DNA from: Paraburkholderia sp. BL9I2N2 | GTDB lineage: Bacteria; Pseudomonadota; Gammaproteobacteria; Burkholderiales; Burkholderiaceae | Length of the DNA: 64,000 nucleotides | Assembly (NCBI RefSeq): GCF_004339745.1 | Contig: NZ_SMGP01000002.1 | Span: 1,612,001-1,676,000 of the forward strand | Direction of reading: 5' to 3' | Position numbers and translations under genes: made by a program | Notes under the pieces: model-generated | Database searches by the model: none | Seen by the model: the letters and a program-made list of their open reading frames with translations, nothing else | Told to the model about the DNA's origin: nothing | In this document: positions 46,404-55,457 of the stretch, in pieces | How positions within the stretch are numbered: position 1 is the stretch's first letter | How the letters are laid out: the number at the start of each line of letters is the position of its first letter

Positions 46404-47798
46404 TCAACCCGTTTGGGATTGCTCTGCCGCGGCCCGCGGAAACGACACGCTGATGTGCACGCCCTTGCCGCCCTCGCCCGGCTTCAGCGTGATCTCGCCG
46501 TGATGGGCGTCCGCGATTTCACGCACGATGGCGAGACCCAAACCGGTGCCCTCCGTATCCGCCGACGCCCGGAAGAACGGCTCGAACACCCGGCTGCGCG
46601 ACTCGGCCGGAATGCCGGGACCGTCGTCCAACACGCTCACGTTGACGGTATCGGCGTTGGCGCGCACGCCCACCGTGACGTGACCGCCACTGCCGGTATA
46701 GCGGATCGCATTTTCCGCGAGGTTTGAAATCAACGCCTGAAGCAGCCCGCGATGCCCCGCCACCGGCGCAACGCCGTGCAGTTCGGCGCCTAAATCGATG
46801 CCTCTGGCCTGGGCGAGCAACGCGAGGTCTTCCACGACCTCCAAGGCGAGCGGCACCAGATCCACCGTTTCCACGGCCAGTTGCGTGTTGTCCGCAGCCT
46901 CCGCTTGCGCGAGCAGAAGCAGCTTGTTCGTGAGGCCCACCATCGAACGGTTACTGCGATGCATGGCGGCCAGTGCTTCGTCGAGCGCGGGCTTCAAGCC
47001 GTCCTGTTGACGCGCGAATTGTAATTGCGTGCCGAGCAATGTAAGCGGCGTGCGCAACTGGTGCGCGGCGTCGGCGATAAAGCGGCGTTGCGCAGCCACC
47101 TGCACGCCGAGCCGCGCGATGCACTGATTGATCGCTTCCACGATCGGCCGCAACTCGGTATGCAGACGTTCGACACGAATCGGCTCGAGTTGCATCGGAT
47201 CGCGGTCCGTCACATCCTCTTTTACTTTCATCAGCGGACGCAACTCGAAAGTCAGGCCGATGCATACCAGCGCGACCGCCAACACGATCATTTCGATCTG
47301 CCTCACGAGTTGCGGTTGCCACAACTGCTGGGCCATGGCGTCGCGCGAACGCACGGTTTTACCGACCGTCACACGCACGCGGCGTGTCGCGCCGTTGTCG
47401 TACATGAGGCGCACGAGGCCGACCGCCCGTACCTTGTGGCCTTGCAAATGGGAGTCGTAATGATCCGGCGTATCCGGCGCTTGCTGCGGACGCGTCGGGA
47501 AATCGGGAGTACCGGCGAGCAGGCGTCCGTCGTCAACGCTCACGCTGTAGAACACCTGATCGCGATAGGGCGACACGAATACTTCGAGCGCGGCGGGCGG
47601 CACATCCACACGCAGGAAGCCATCCACCCATTCCACTTCGCCCGCGATCATGCGCGCCGATGAGATCAGCTGATTGTCCTGCACCAGATCCGCCGTGCGC
47701 CGCGCGTTGTCGTATTCGGCCTTGCCGGTCACGAACACGTACAACGCGAGTGGCACCAGCAGCCACCACAGCAGGCGCATGCGCAGACTATTGGTCAT
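46404..47798 (-). CDS. Sensor histidine kinase (TctE/QseC type)
   Basis: A 464-residue inner-membrane sensor kinase. One helix is near residues 7-22, a periplasmic domain spans about 25-165, and a second helix is near 170-187 (IEMIVLAVALVCIGLTF). Then come HAMP-like residues, the dimerisation His in RFIADAAHQLRTPLTLL, the N-box NLAENAIRYT, G1 DDGPGIP and G2 GTGLGLAIV. The N-terminus fits the TctE-type sensor domain. The start MTNSLRM at 47798 overlaps the response regulator stop by 11 bases, showing translational coupling. The open frame to 47909 lies in the regulator gene. Confidence 0.9.
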   Translation of the reverse strand: MTNSLRMRLLWWLLVPLALYVFVTGKAEYDNARRTADLVQDNQLISSARMIAGEVEWVDGFLRVDVPPAALEVFVSPYRDQVFYSVSVDDGRLLAGTPDFPTRPQQAPDTPDHYDSHLQGHKVRAVGLVRLMYDNGATRRVRVTVGKTVRSRDAMAQQLWQPQLVRQIEMIVLAVALVCIGLTFELRPLMKVKEDVTDRDPMQLEPIRVERLHTELRPIVEAINQCIARLGVQVAAQRRFIADAAHQLRTPLTLLGTQLQFARQQDGLKPALDEALAAMHRSNRSMVGLTNKLLLLAQAEAADNTQLAVETVDLVPLALEVVEDLALLAQARGIDLGAELHGVAPVAGHRGLLQALISNLAENAIRYTGSGGHVTVGVRANADTVNVSVLDDGPGIPAESRSRVFEPFFRASADTEGTGLGLAIVREIADAHHGEITLKPGEGGKGVHISVSFPRAAAEQSQTG

Positions 47799-48465
47799 CT
47801 TCTTTCTTGCGCAGCAGATAGCCGAGCCCGCGCAGCGTGACGATCGCCGCCGAACTGCCATCGAGTTTCTTGCGCAGACGCGAGATATAGATTTCGACGG
47901 CGTCTTCACTCGGCTCGTCGGCGAGCGTGAAGATCGCGTCGACCAGCGCCGGCTTCGTCACGGTTTTGCCCAAACGCAGGATCAGCGTTTCGAGCACCGA
48001 GCGCTCGCGCGGCGTGACGTTCAGCGGCGCGCCCTTCAGCGTGAACTGGCGCGTGTCGATGTCGAACGCGAGATCGCCGCACACCACTTCGCTTGCCTTC
48101 GAGGGCGACTGCCGGCGGATCGCCACCTTGATCCGCGCGATCAACTCGCGCACTTCGAACGGCTTGACCAGATAATCGTCCGCGCCGGCGCCGAGCAGTT
48201 CCACCTTTTCGTCGATCGAGCCGCTCGCCGTCAGAATCAGTACCGGCGTCGCGTCGCCGCGCTGGCGCAGACGCCGCAGCACGTTCTTGCCCGACAGCTT
48301 GGGCAGATTCAAGTCGAGCAGGATCACGTCGTAGTGATTGGTGCGCAGCAGCTGGTCGGCCGCGTCGCCGTCCTGCACGGCGTCGAGTGCGAACGCCTCC
48401 TGCTCCAGCATCTTCGCGAGCCAGTGAGCCAGCGTGGGGTTGTCTTCGATGAGCAGCAGCTTCAT
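47788..48465 (-). CDS. OmpR-family response regulator
   Basis: A 225-residue regulator. The receiver domain has MKLLLIEDN, phospho-acceptor Asp in VILLDLNLPKLSG (about 51), Thr/Ser switch LTASGS and Lys in DDYLVKPF. The winged helix follows (LNVTPRERSVLETLI, EIYISRLRKKLDGS, IVTLRGLGYLLR). The start at 48465 is set by MKLLLIED; the open frame upstream to 48576 is non-family. It is divergent from the ABC transporter genes, 249 bp away, and pairs with the kinase downstream. Confidence 0.92.
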   Translation of the reverse strand: MKLLLIEDNPTLAHWLAKMLEQEAFALDAVQDGDAADQLLRTNHYDVILLDLNLPKLSGKNVLRRLRQRGDATPVLILTASGSIDEKVELLGAGADDYLVKPFEVRELIARIKVAIRRQSPSKASEVVCGDLAFDIDTRQFTLKGAPLNVTPRERSVLETLILRLGKTVTKPALVDAIFTLADEPSEDAVEIYISRLRKKLDGSSAAIVTLRGLGYLLRKKEDDQ

Positions 48466-48714
48466 GGCGGGAACGGCAAAAGTCAGGCCGTCGATTGTGC
48501 CGTAAAACAAAGGGCTTGCGCGCGTCCTATGTGGTTTGCAGCATACGTTGTCGCGTTTGGGGCGGGGTTGCGGCAAGCTTGCGGGTTAACACCCATGATT
48601 TACCCTCAGTCCAGAAAGCTGGCAGAAGGTTTCCAATTTCTATAATCGCCGTCATTCACCCAGAAAGCGCCGCGCGCAACACCCAGCGGCGACCAAACCA
48701 AAGGAGACTGCCTC

Positions 48715-49734
48715 ATGCGTACCTTGCGCCAGATTGCCGCCGTGTCAGGTGTTGCGTTCACCCTTGCCGCCGCTTCGGCCGCCGCTCATGCGGAAAAACT
48801 CACGATCATGGTCGGCGGTGCCACCAAGATCATCTATCTGCCCGCCAAGCTCACGGAGCAACTCGGCTACTTCAAGGATGAAGGCCTCGACGTCGAAATC
48901 CTCTCGCAACCGGCCGGCGTCGACGCGGAAAACGAACTGCTGGCGGGCGCGGTGCAAGGCGTGGTGGGCTTCTACGATCACACCATCGACCTGCAGAGCA
49001 AGGGCAAGGAAATCCAGGCGCTGGTGATCTTCGGCCAGGTGCCGGGTGAAGTGGAAATGGTCTCCACCAAGGCCGCGGACAGCTTCAAGAGCATGGCCGA
49101 TTCGAAGGGCAAGACGCTCGGCGTGACCGGGCTCGGCTCGTCGACCAGCTTCCTCACGCAATACCTCGCGCAACGTGCGGGCGTGCCGTCCACGCAGTAC
49201 ACGCTGCTGCCGGTGGGCGCGGACAACAGCTTTATCGCGGCCATCAAGCAGAGCCGTATCGACGCCGGCATGACGACTGAGCCGACCGTCTCGCAGTTGC
49301 TGAAGACCGGCGACGCCAAGGTGCTGGTCGACATGCGCACGCTCGAAGGCACGCGCGCCGCGCTCGGCGGCACGTATCCGGCCTCGAGCTTCTACGTGCA
49401 GCGCGCGTGGGCGGAGTCGCACAAGGACGACGCCGCGAAGCTCTCGCACGCTTTCGCGAAGACGCTGAACTTCATCGCCACGCATAGCGCGGAAGAGATC
49501 GCCGCGAAGATGCCGAAGGACTACTACGGCAACAACAAAGACCTGTACGTCGGCGCGCTGAAGGCGTCGCTGCCGATGTTCACGAAGGACGGCAAGATGC
49601 CCGCCGACGGCCCGGAAACCGTGCTGAAAGTGCTGTCGGCGTTCAATCCTTCGGTGAAGGGCAAGCATATCGACCTCGCCAAGACCTACACCAACGACTA
49701 CGTGTCGGCGCCGGTCAAGACCGCGGCGAAGTAA
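48715..49734 (+). CDS. NitT/TauT-type ABC substrate-binding protein
   Basis: A 339-residue periplasmic binding protein with a signal peptide ending AAAHA-EKLT (about 26). The fold is of the SsuA/ThiY group: YLPAKLTEQLGYFKDEGLDV, GAVQGVVGFYDHTIDLQSKG, then KGKTLGVTGLGSSTSFLTQY, and GADNSFIAAIKQSRIDAGMT. Members bind sulfonates, nitrate, pyrimidine precursors or aromatic acids; the ligand is not readable here. GGAG sits 8 bases before the ATG. It is followed by its ATPase (39 bp) and permease (16 bp). Confidence 0.9.
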   Translation: MRTLRQIAAVSGVAFTLAAASAAAHAEKLTIMVGGATKIIYLPAKLTEQLGYFKDEGLDVEILSQPAGVDAENELLAGAVQGVVGFYDHTIDLQSKGKEIQALVIFGQVPGEVEMVSTKAADSFKSMADSKGKTLGVTGLGSSTSFLTQYLAQRAGVPSTQYTLLPVGADNSFIAAIKQSRIDAGMTTEPTVSQLLKTGDAKVLVDMRTLEGTRAALGGTYPASSFYVQRAWAESHKDDAAKLSHAFAKTLNFIATHSAEEIAAKMPKDYYGNNKDLYVGALKASLPMFTKDGKMPADGPETVLKVLSAFNPSVKGKHIDLAKTYTNDYVSAPVKTAAK

Positions 49735-49773
49735 CGCCCTTTCAACATCACGAGAACAGCGAGGCACCAGCCG

Positions 49774-50568
49774 ATGAATCAATCCCTGTCACGCGATACG
49801 CCAGCGATCGAGATGCGCAACGTATCGTGCCGTTTCATTTCTCCTGATGGCAAGGCGACGATTGCGTTGCGCGACTTCAGCATGTCCGTGGCACGCGGCG
49901 AATTCGTCGCGGTGGTCGGCCCCACGGGTTGCGGCAAGTCCACCACGCTCAGCATGATTACCGGCTTGCTAAAGCCCACCACCGGCGAAGTGCGTGTGAT
50001 GGGCGCGCCGGTGGACGGCATCGATCCGCGTATCGGTTTCGTGTTTCAGGCAGACGCCGTGTTCCCGTGGCGCTCGGTGCTCGACAACGTGGCGGCGGGT
50101 CCGCTGTATCGCGGCCGTTCGAAATCCGCCGCGTACGACGAAGCCAACGAATGGCTGCGCCGCGTGGGCCTCGACAAGTTCGGCAAGCATTATCCGCATC
50201 AACTGTCCGGCGGTATGAGAAAACGCGTGGCGCTCGCGCAGACCTTCATCAATAAACCGGAAATTCTGCTGATGGACGAGCCGTTCTCGGCGCTCGACAT
50301 GCAAACCCGCACGCTGATGCAGGACGAACTGCTGCAACTGTGGGCCGGTGTCGGCTCGGTGGTGTTCGTCACGCACGATCTGGAAGAAGCGATTGCGCTC
50401 GCCGACCGCGTATTCGTACTCACCGCGCGCCCGGCGACGCTGAAGAAAGTGTACGAGATCGATCTGCCGCGCCCGCGCGTCACGTCGGAAGTGCGCTACG
50501 ACCCGCGTTTCATCGAAATCTCGCGCGACATCTGGCACGACCTGCGCGAAGAAGTACAGATCGGTTAA
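49774..50568 (+). CDS. NitT/TauT-type ABC transporter ATPase
   Basis: A 264-residue ATPase with Walker A GPTGCGKST near residue 50, the Q-loop FVFQADAVFPWRSV, signature LSGGMRKRVALAQTF, Walker B ILLMDEPFSALD and switch His VFVTHDLEEAI. This is the SsuB/TauB pattern. It energises the import of the ligand bound by the 48715 protein. Confidence 0.93.
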   Translation: MNQSLSRDTPAIEMRNVSCRFISPDGKATIALRDFSMSVARGEFVAVVGPTGCGKSTTLSMITGLLKPTTGEVRVMGAPVDGIDPRIGFVFQADAVFPWRSVLDNVAAGPLYRGRSKSAAYDEANEWLRRVGLDKFGKHYPHQLSGGMRKRVALAQTFINKPEILLMDEPFSALDMQTRTLMQDELLQLWAGVGSVVFVTHDLEEAIALADRVFVLTARPATLKKVYEIDLPRPRVTSEVRYDPRFIEISRDIWHDLREEVQIG

Positions 50569-50584
50569 TCAAGGAACGGCAAAC

Positions 50585-51451
50585 ATGTCTACTACCCCTC
50601 AACAGATGATGCCCCGCTCGGGCATCGACGCCGCATCGCTCGCGCAAGTCGAGCGTGTGGCGCAAAAACGCATCCGGCAGCGTCACGCGCTGGTGATCAC
50701 GCTGCGTATCGTGGTGCTGGTGGTCGTGCTCGGCGGATGGGAATTGTCCGCGCGTCTGAAGTGGATCGACCCGTTCTTCTTCTCGATGCCAAGCGCGATT
50801 TTCGAACAGATCATCGACTGGTTCGTGAACGGCACGTCGCAAGGTCCGCTGCTCACCCAAGTGTGGGTCACGCTCGAAGAAACCGGACTCGGCTTCATTA
50901 TCGGTTCGGTCGCCGGCGTGTTTTGCGGCATCCTGCTCGGTCGCAACAAACTGCTCTCGGACGTCTTCAGTCTCTACATCAAGATCGCCAACTCGATTCC
51001 GCGCGTGGTGCTTGGTTCGGTGTTCGTGATCGCGCTGGGTTTGGGCATGGCATCGAAAGTGGCGCTGGCGGTGGTGATGGTGTTCTTCGTCGTGTTCGCC
51101 AATGCGTTCCAGGGCGTGCGTGAAGCGGATCGCTACATGATCGCGAATGCGCAGATTCTCGGCGCGTCGCGCCGTCAGGTGACGACCTCGGTGGTGATTC
51201 CGTCGGCGTTGAGCTGGATCCTTGCGAGCCTGCACGTGAGCTTCGGTTTTGCTTTGGTCGGCGCGGTGGTCGGCGAGTTCCTCGGCTCGAAGCAAGGTAT
51301 TGGTCTGCTGATCTCCACTGCGCAAGGCGCGTTCAACGCAAGTGGTGTGTTCGCGGCGATGATTGTGTTGGCCGTGGTCGCACTGGCAGCGGATTATCTG
51401 TTGACTGCGGTCGAACAGCGGTTGTTGAAGTGGCGGCCGGCTGCGGTTTAG
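50585..51451 (+). CDS. NitT/TauT-type ABC transporter permease
   Basis: A 288-residue inner-membrane permease with about six helices. The SsuC-like landmarks are FFFSMPSAIFEQIIDW after helix 1 and the EAA loop ANAQILGASRRQVTTSVVIP. GGAACGG lies before the ATG. It is the last gene of the transporter operon, 39 bases before a strong terminator. Confidence 0.92.
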   Translation: MSTTPQQMMPRSGIDAASLAQVERVAQKRIRQRHALVITLRIVVLVVVLGGWELSARLKWIDPFFFSMPSAIFEQIIDWFVNGTSQGPLLTQVWVTLEETGLGFIIGSVAGVFCGILLGRNKLLSDVFSLYIKIANSIPRVVLGSVFVIALGLGMASKVALAVVMVFFVVFANAFQGVREADRYMIANAQILGASRRQVTTSVVIPSALSWILASLHVSFGFALVGAVVGEFLGSKQGIGLLISTAQGAFNASGVFAAMIVLAVVALAADYLLTAVEQRLLKWRPAAV

Positions 51452-51490
51452 GCGAACTACATTAGCCGTGTAGAAGGCCGCGTTAAAAAG

Positions 51491-51530
51491 AATGCCGTTC
51501 AGCCTCGGGCTGAACGGCATTGTTCTTTTT
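51491..51530 (+). terminator. Strong factor-independent terminator of the ABC operon
   Basis: Perfect 14-bp stem AATGCCGTTCAGCC / GGCTGAACGGCATT with a TCG loop, followed by GTTCTTTTT. It is preceded by AAAAAG on the other side, so it can also stop minus-strand transcription. Confidence 0.95.
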
Positions 51531-51909
51531 GTGCTAAATGAAAGATGAAAGTAAGGCTAAATTAACCTGATCGGATTTTTTGAAGCAAAGAGCCATATAC
51601 GCATTCAGGATGGCTGATTAACGCTTGAATTTTCATGCGACCTACCCGTCTCCTTCACATGGTGGAGGCAACACCGGCTCTCCGAGCCGCCGCCGAACAA
51701 CAAAGCCTCCGCGCGCACCTTTCCTTGCTACACGAAGGACTTCGATAACGCACCTCTCTGGTGCGCTGCGCGGAGTTCGACAAGGAAGCCGGTGACCGTC
51801 TCCGCCCTGTGTCCCGTCAGATTGTCCAGCATGTGTCGCGGACAATTCCGGCGGAACTTTCGCAATGAGGTGTCGCAAGGGCGACGCCGAGGGTTTGAAG
51901 GAGAGGGAC
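51531..51909. other. Intergenic region
   Basis: About 380 bp without a convincing gene. The left part (51531-51640) is AT-richer than the background. A 7-bp inverted repeat ATTGTCC / GGACAAT spans 51821-51846, about 65 bases before the next gene, and could be an operator. No RNA gene was recognised. Confidence 0.4.
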
Positions 51910-52176
51910 ATGAAGAAGGCTCTGATCATCGCAGGCGGACTGCTTTGCGCGTTCGCATGGCAAGCGCACGCTCAGGACGCCAGTACGGAAAATACAGCGC
52001 AAGCTCAACCGACAGCAGCCGACGCAGTGGGTGGGCAACCCTCCACCACTTCGATGTCCGGTGGCCCTGCAAAAGCACAGGGACTGACGCGTGCGGATGT
52101 CTACCAGCAACTCATTCAATCGCAGAAAAATGGCGAGGCGGCGCGCCTGCAAGATCTGTTCAAAGGAGGCAACTGA
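51910..52176 (+). CDS. Small secreted DUF4148-like protein
   Basis: An 88-residue protein with a signal peptide (MKKALIIAGGLLCAFAWQAHAQ). A low-complexity Ala/Thr/Gln linker follows, then LTRADVYQQLIQSQKNGEAARL, similar to the LTRAQVRAELIQLEKAGY core of DUF4148 proteins. GGAGAGG is 6 bases upstream and fixes the start at 51910. It is secreted and its function is unknown. A related protein is encoded at 55458. Confidence 0.75.
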   Translation: MKKALIIAGGLLCAFAWQAHAQDASTENTAQAQPTAADAVGGQPSTTSMSGGPAKAQGLTRADVYQQLIQSQKNGEAARLQDLFKGGN

Positions 52177-52520
52177 ACGACGCCGTGGTATTGGAGCCGA
52201 CCGCATAGCCGAATAGCTTGCCTCCCGGCTTCGCTGCACGAATGACGCCGTATTTTCCCCGTCGCGCAACAGGACGAAGCGAATACGGCGCCTAATCGAA
52301 GCATCCCTTTCTCCCCTCTCCGCAAACTCCCCACCTGTCTCCCGCCAGCAAACTTGCGATCGGCATTCGTTGGCCCGCGCGCAACACATTTCCGCTCTCC
52401 CGGTCGCCGCAATAGCGTACAGGCCCGCTGCATAAGGCACTGTGCGCAATGGCACGGTCGATGCGTAATACCCGTCACCTAGTCGTGCAGTTACCAACAT
52501 CGGCTGAATCGAGGTGCGTC
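52177..52520. other. Intergenic region
   Basis: 344 bp with pyrimidine-rich plus-strand stretches (around 52300-52345) and no coding signal, hairpin or repeat that I trust. The promoter of the TPR gene is presumably near its right end. Confidence 0.35.
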
Positions 52521-53954
52521 ATGTCGAGTGTGCAGAGTCAACGTCGACCAATGAATTGGCGAAACCGGTCTTTTTCCGCGGCAAGCGGTTCGACGCATCG
52601 CGCGGGAAATCACCACTTTTCAGCCGGACTCGTGCCGTTCGGGTTGCGGACCGCAGGTTTCATCGGTCGCGGCCCGAAACAATTGTGGCCGTATGTCTTG
52701 CCGTGGGTTTTCGCGGTGCTCACCATCGGTTTTTTCTGCCTCGTCGTGCGCGGCGTGCTCACGAGGCAACTGCTGGTGCCGCCTGTCGAGACGCCGCAGT
52801 CGCTGGTGGAACGCGGCTACACGTCGAACTTTCTCGCGGAACGCATCATGTCTTCGATGCGGGCCATCGGCCAGGACGCCGAGTCGATTCCTCACGACAC
52901 CATGACGGACAACGACGCACAACCGGACATTCAGATCCCCGGTCAGGAGATGTCGTATGCGACCACCGTGCGCTTCATCAAAGGCGTCATCAAACGCACG
53001 GATGTCATGGTTCATGTCGGCATCACGAAGGTCAACGACAGCGCGGATTCCTATGTAGCGCACGTGCAGATTGAAGGCGGCCCCTTCAATTCCCGCGAAA
53101 GCACGGTGCCTTTTGAAGGACGCGATCTGGAGAAGTTCGTGCACGACATCGCCGTCAAAGCCATGCGTCTTGCCGAGCCGAATATTCTCGCCAGTCATCT
53201 CTATTCGCAAGTCCAGAGAACCAAGTGTTCGCTCGCGCAATGCGACTACGGCGAGGTCGTTTCGATCTACGACGAAGTGCTGGCACTGCCCGCCTCCGAG
53301 CAAGGCGAATGGGCGCTCGCCGGCAAAGCGTGGCTGCTTGCGAATCAGGGGCTATCCAAAGAGGCCGAACAGCAGACTCGCGAAGCGCTGACCGTGTACA
53401 AGCATTCGGCGGTGCTGCACGCAAGCCTTGGCATCGCACTCGAACAGCAGCATCGCATCGATGACGCGCTCGAAGCGTTGCGAGCTGGCGCCAGCGAGAA
53501 ATCGAAGACGGCCGAAAATCTGCGTCTTCTCGGCGACGTGCTGTTGCATGCGAATCGCTATGCCGAAGCACTCGATGCATTCAAGCAGGCGGACAGAATG
53601 AAGCCGGACTCCGTCGACAACCTGCACGATTGGGGCGAAGCGCTCGTCACCGTCGGCCGCTATGACGAAGCGATCGAAAAACTCTCGCGCGCCGTCGCGC
53701 TGCGCCCCGATCTGGCGCCCTCTTACGCGGAATGGGGCCGGGCACTGGATCGCAAAGGCGATCTGCCCGGCGCCTCGCGCAAATATGCCCAAGCGTTACA
53801 ACTCGATGCAGGGACTTTGTCAGCGCGGGAAAGTCATCTCGCACGGCTTGCGCGAGCGGCGCAGGGGGGCAATCGGCCGGACGCATCGAAACCCAATGGC
53901 GGAGTCAGACCTGTTGCGAACCCGCCCGCCTCGCTTTCGTTGCAAACCGCATAA
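52521..53954 (+). CDS. Membrane-anchored TPR-repeat protein
   Basis: A 477-residue protein. A basic N-terminus of about 55 residues precedes one membrane helix (LPWVFAVLTIGFFCLVVRGV, about 60-80), so the rest is probably periplasmic. Residues 100-220 form an unassigned domain with YATTVRFIKGVIKRTDVMVH and PNILASHLYSQV. From about residue 230 come tetratricopeptide repeats (GEVVSIYDEVLALPASEQG, AEALDAFKQADRMKPDS, YDEAIEKLSRAVALRPD). GAGGTG 5 bases before ATG 52521 sets the start. It lies 99 bp before the muramidase/holin pair, same strand; a scaffold role for that pair is inferred from position only. Confidence 0.75.
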   Translation: MSSVQSQRRPMNWRNRSFSAASGSTHRAGNHHFSAGLVPFGLRTAGFIGRGPKQLWPYVLPWVFAVLTIGFFCLVVRGVLTRQLLVPPVETPQSLVERGYTSNFLAERIMSSMRAIGQDAESIPHDTMTDNDAQPDIQIPGQEMSYATTVRFIKGVIKRTDVMVHVGITKVNDSADSYVAHVQIEGGPFNSRESTVPFEGRDLEKFVHDIAVKAMRLAEPNILASHLYSQVQRTKCSLAQCDYGEVVSIYDEVLALPASEQGEWALAGKAWLLANQGLSKEAEQQTREALTVYKHSAVLHASLGIALEQQHRIDDALEALRAGASEKSKTAENLRLLGDVLLHANRYAEALDAFKQADRMKPDSVDNLHDWGEALVTVGRYDEAIEKLSRAVALRPDLAPSYAEWGRALDRKGDLPGASRKYAQALQLDAGTLSARESHLARLARAAQGGNRPDASKPNGGVRPVANPPASLSLQTA

Positions 53955-54053
53955 TGAACACCCAGCCGCACCGAGTGGTACGCAATGCAGATGGATTGAT
54001 CCCGCAGCACCTAACCGTTGCACTAAAGCACCTAGTTGAAGAGGAGATGTTCG

Positions 54054-54536
54054 ATGGACAATTTCGAAGAGGCGTTCAAGGCTCTGATCGGCAATGAAGG
54101 CGGTTACTCCTTCAATCCGCATGATCCTGGCGGTGAAACGATGTGGGGCGTCACGGCGCGCGTGGCACGCAGCGCCGGTTATACCGGCGCCATGAAAGAC
54201 CTGCCGCTGGATACCGCCAGACAGATCGCCAAACAGAAGTACTGGGATCCTCTGCATCTCGACGAACTCGATCCGCGCGTGGCCTTCCAGATATTCGACG
54301 CCAATTACAACGGCGGTCTGGTGGTGTTGTGGATGCAAAAAGCTTCCGGCGCGAAAGAAGACGGCAAGTTCGGCCCGGACACACTCGATGCGGTCAAAAG
54401 CGCGGACCCACTGAAGTTCGTCATGCGCTTTGCCGCTTATCGCTTGCGTTACCTGCGCAATCTGCACGCCTGGCCCAATTTCAGCCGTGGATGGACCGAA
54501 AGAATGGCCGCTAATCTTCTCCTGGGAGCAGCATGA
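54054..54536 (+). CDS. GH108-family muramidase (endolysin/TtsA-like)
   Basis: A 160-residue peptidoglycan hydrolase. The catalytic region FKALIGNEGGYSFNPHDPGG carries the E-G-G-Y motif of GH108, followed by TMWGVTARVAR and IAKQKYWDPLHLDEL. The second half is a PG_binding_3-type domain (FQIFDANYNGG, DGKFGPDTLDAVK). Substrate is the MurNAc-GlcNAc backbone. It has no signal peptide, so it needs a holin for release, and one overlaps its stop. GAGGAGA before ATG 54054 fixes the start. The same family includes phage endolysins and TtsA, the muramidase of typhoid-toxin secretion. Confidence 0.88.
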   Translation: MDNFEEAFKALIGNEGGYSFNPHDPGGETMWGVTARVARSAGYTGAMKDLPLDTARQIAKQKYWDPLHLDELDPRVAFQIFDANYNGGLVVLWMQKASGAKEDGKFGPDTLDAVKSADPLKFVMRFAAYRLRYLRNLHAWPNFSRGWTERMAANLLLGAA

Positions 54537-55228
54537 TGGACTGGTCTAAAGTAGCGTCGAACATCGGCAGCAGCGCACCGCTTCTTGCCGGCCTCGTGGG
54601 TGGTCCGATTGGCGTGGGCGTGACGGCCGCCGCCGCGATCATTTCGCATGCGCTCGGCACGCCGAGCGATCCCGGCGTCGTGGAACTCGCGTTGAACGAT
54701 CCCACCGCACTGGAGAAAGTGCGGCAAGCCGAAAGTGCGAACTCGTTGCAATTGCAACAACTGATGGTCAGCGCCGCCCAGGCGAGCCTCGCGCACGAAA
54801 GCGATATGGCGCGCATCCAGGCCGCCGATCGGGCCGACGCGCGCGCCATGGGAATCAGCAATAAGGACTGGGTGCCCAAAGTCCTTGCGATGGCGGTCAC
54901 TGCCGGCTTCTTCGGCATTCTGCTGCTCATGGCCTTCCAGCCGCTGCCGGGCACGAACAAGGATCTCGTCAACGTGATCGTCGGCGCATTGGGTACGGCG
55001 TGGATCAGCATCATCGGCTACTACTTCGGCACGTCGGTGGGATCGATGCGAAAGACCGAATTGCTCGCCAAGCCCAGCGTTCCCATCACGCCGGACAGCG
55101 CCGTCACGCTTCGCGAGCCCGCAACGGCCTCGGCGGCGCGTCCACAAGCAGCGCAGGGTCCGTCGCACAGCGAGGTATTCCAGCAATTCTCGCCGGGTGG
55201 ACAGGGTCCGATTTTCTCGGGCAGTTGA
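54533..55228 (+). CDS. Holin-like membrane protein (3TM type)
   Basis: A 231-residue membrane protein. A Gly/Ala-rich hydrophobic stretch (LLAGLVGGPIGVGVTAAAAI) lies at about 18-38, an amphipathic helical segment at 60-110, then two helices (VLAMAVTAGFFGILLLMAF and VNVIVGALGTAWISIIGYYF), ending with FGTSVGSMRKTELL as in phage 3TM holins. A polar 50-residue tail follows. The start overlaps the muramidase stop (ATGATG; 54533 or 54536), showing coupling. It should open the inner membrane for the muramidase. It is longer at both ends than typical small holins. Confidence 0.75.
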   Translation: MMDWSKVASNIGSSAPLLAGLVGGPIGVGVTAAAAIISHALGTPSDPGVVELALNDPTALEKVRQAESANSLQLQQLMVSAAQASLAHESDMARIQAADRADARAMGISNKDWVPKVLAMAVTAGFFGILLLMAFQPLPGTNKDLVNVIVGALGTAWISIIGYYFGTSVGSMRKTELLAKPSVPITPDSAVTLREPATASAARPQAAQGPSHSEVFQQFSPGGQGPIFSGS

Positions 55229-55250
55229 TTGGCGTTTCGTTCAAGAACCA

Positions 55251-55293
55251 GACGATGCACGCGACGAGTGAACGGCTCGCCGCGTGCATCGTC
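55251..55293 (+). terminator. Strong hairpin after the muramidase/holin genes
   Basis: Perfect 13-bp stem GACGATGCACGCG / CGCGTGCATCGTC, with a further CGAG/CTCG pairing inside. It starts 22 bases after the holin stop, with a short GTTT downstream. Probable end of the TPR-muramidase-holin unit. Confidence 0.7.
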
Positions 55294-55457
55294 GCGCGTT
55301 TCTCGCCCGTGGAATTCCGGCTGGTTGTCTCAAATTTAGCAACAAACATTACCTCAAACGGGGATTACTCTATCCAGGTCGCAAAACTACAATCCAATCA
55401 CTGAATACGAACAAGAACGTTCGTAGCAAGATAAAACCGAATTGGAGGTAGTTCATC

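Noticed and set aside
54054..55228. Reading the muramidase/holin pair as the end of a prophage
   Set aside because: No capsid, tail, terminase, integrase, repressor or attachment-site repeat is present in the neighbouring 10 kb.
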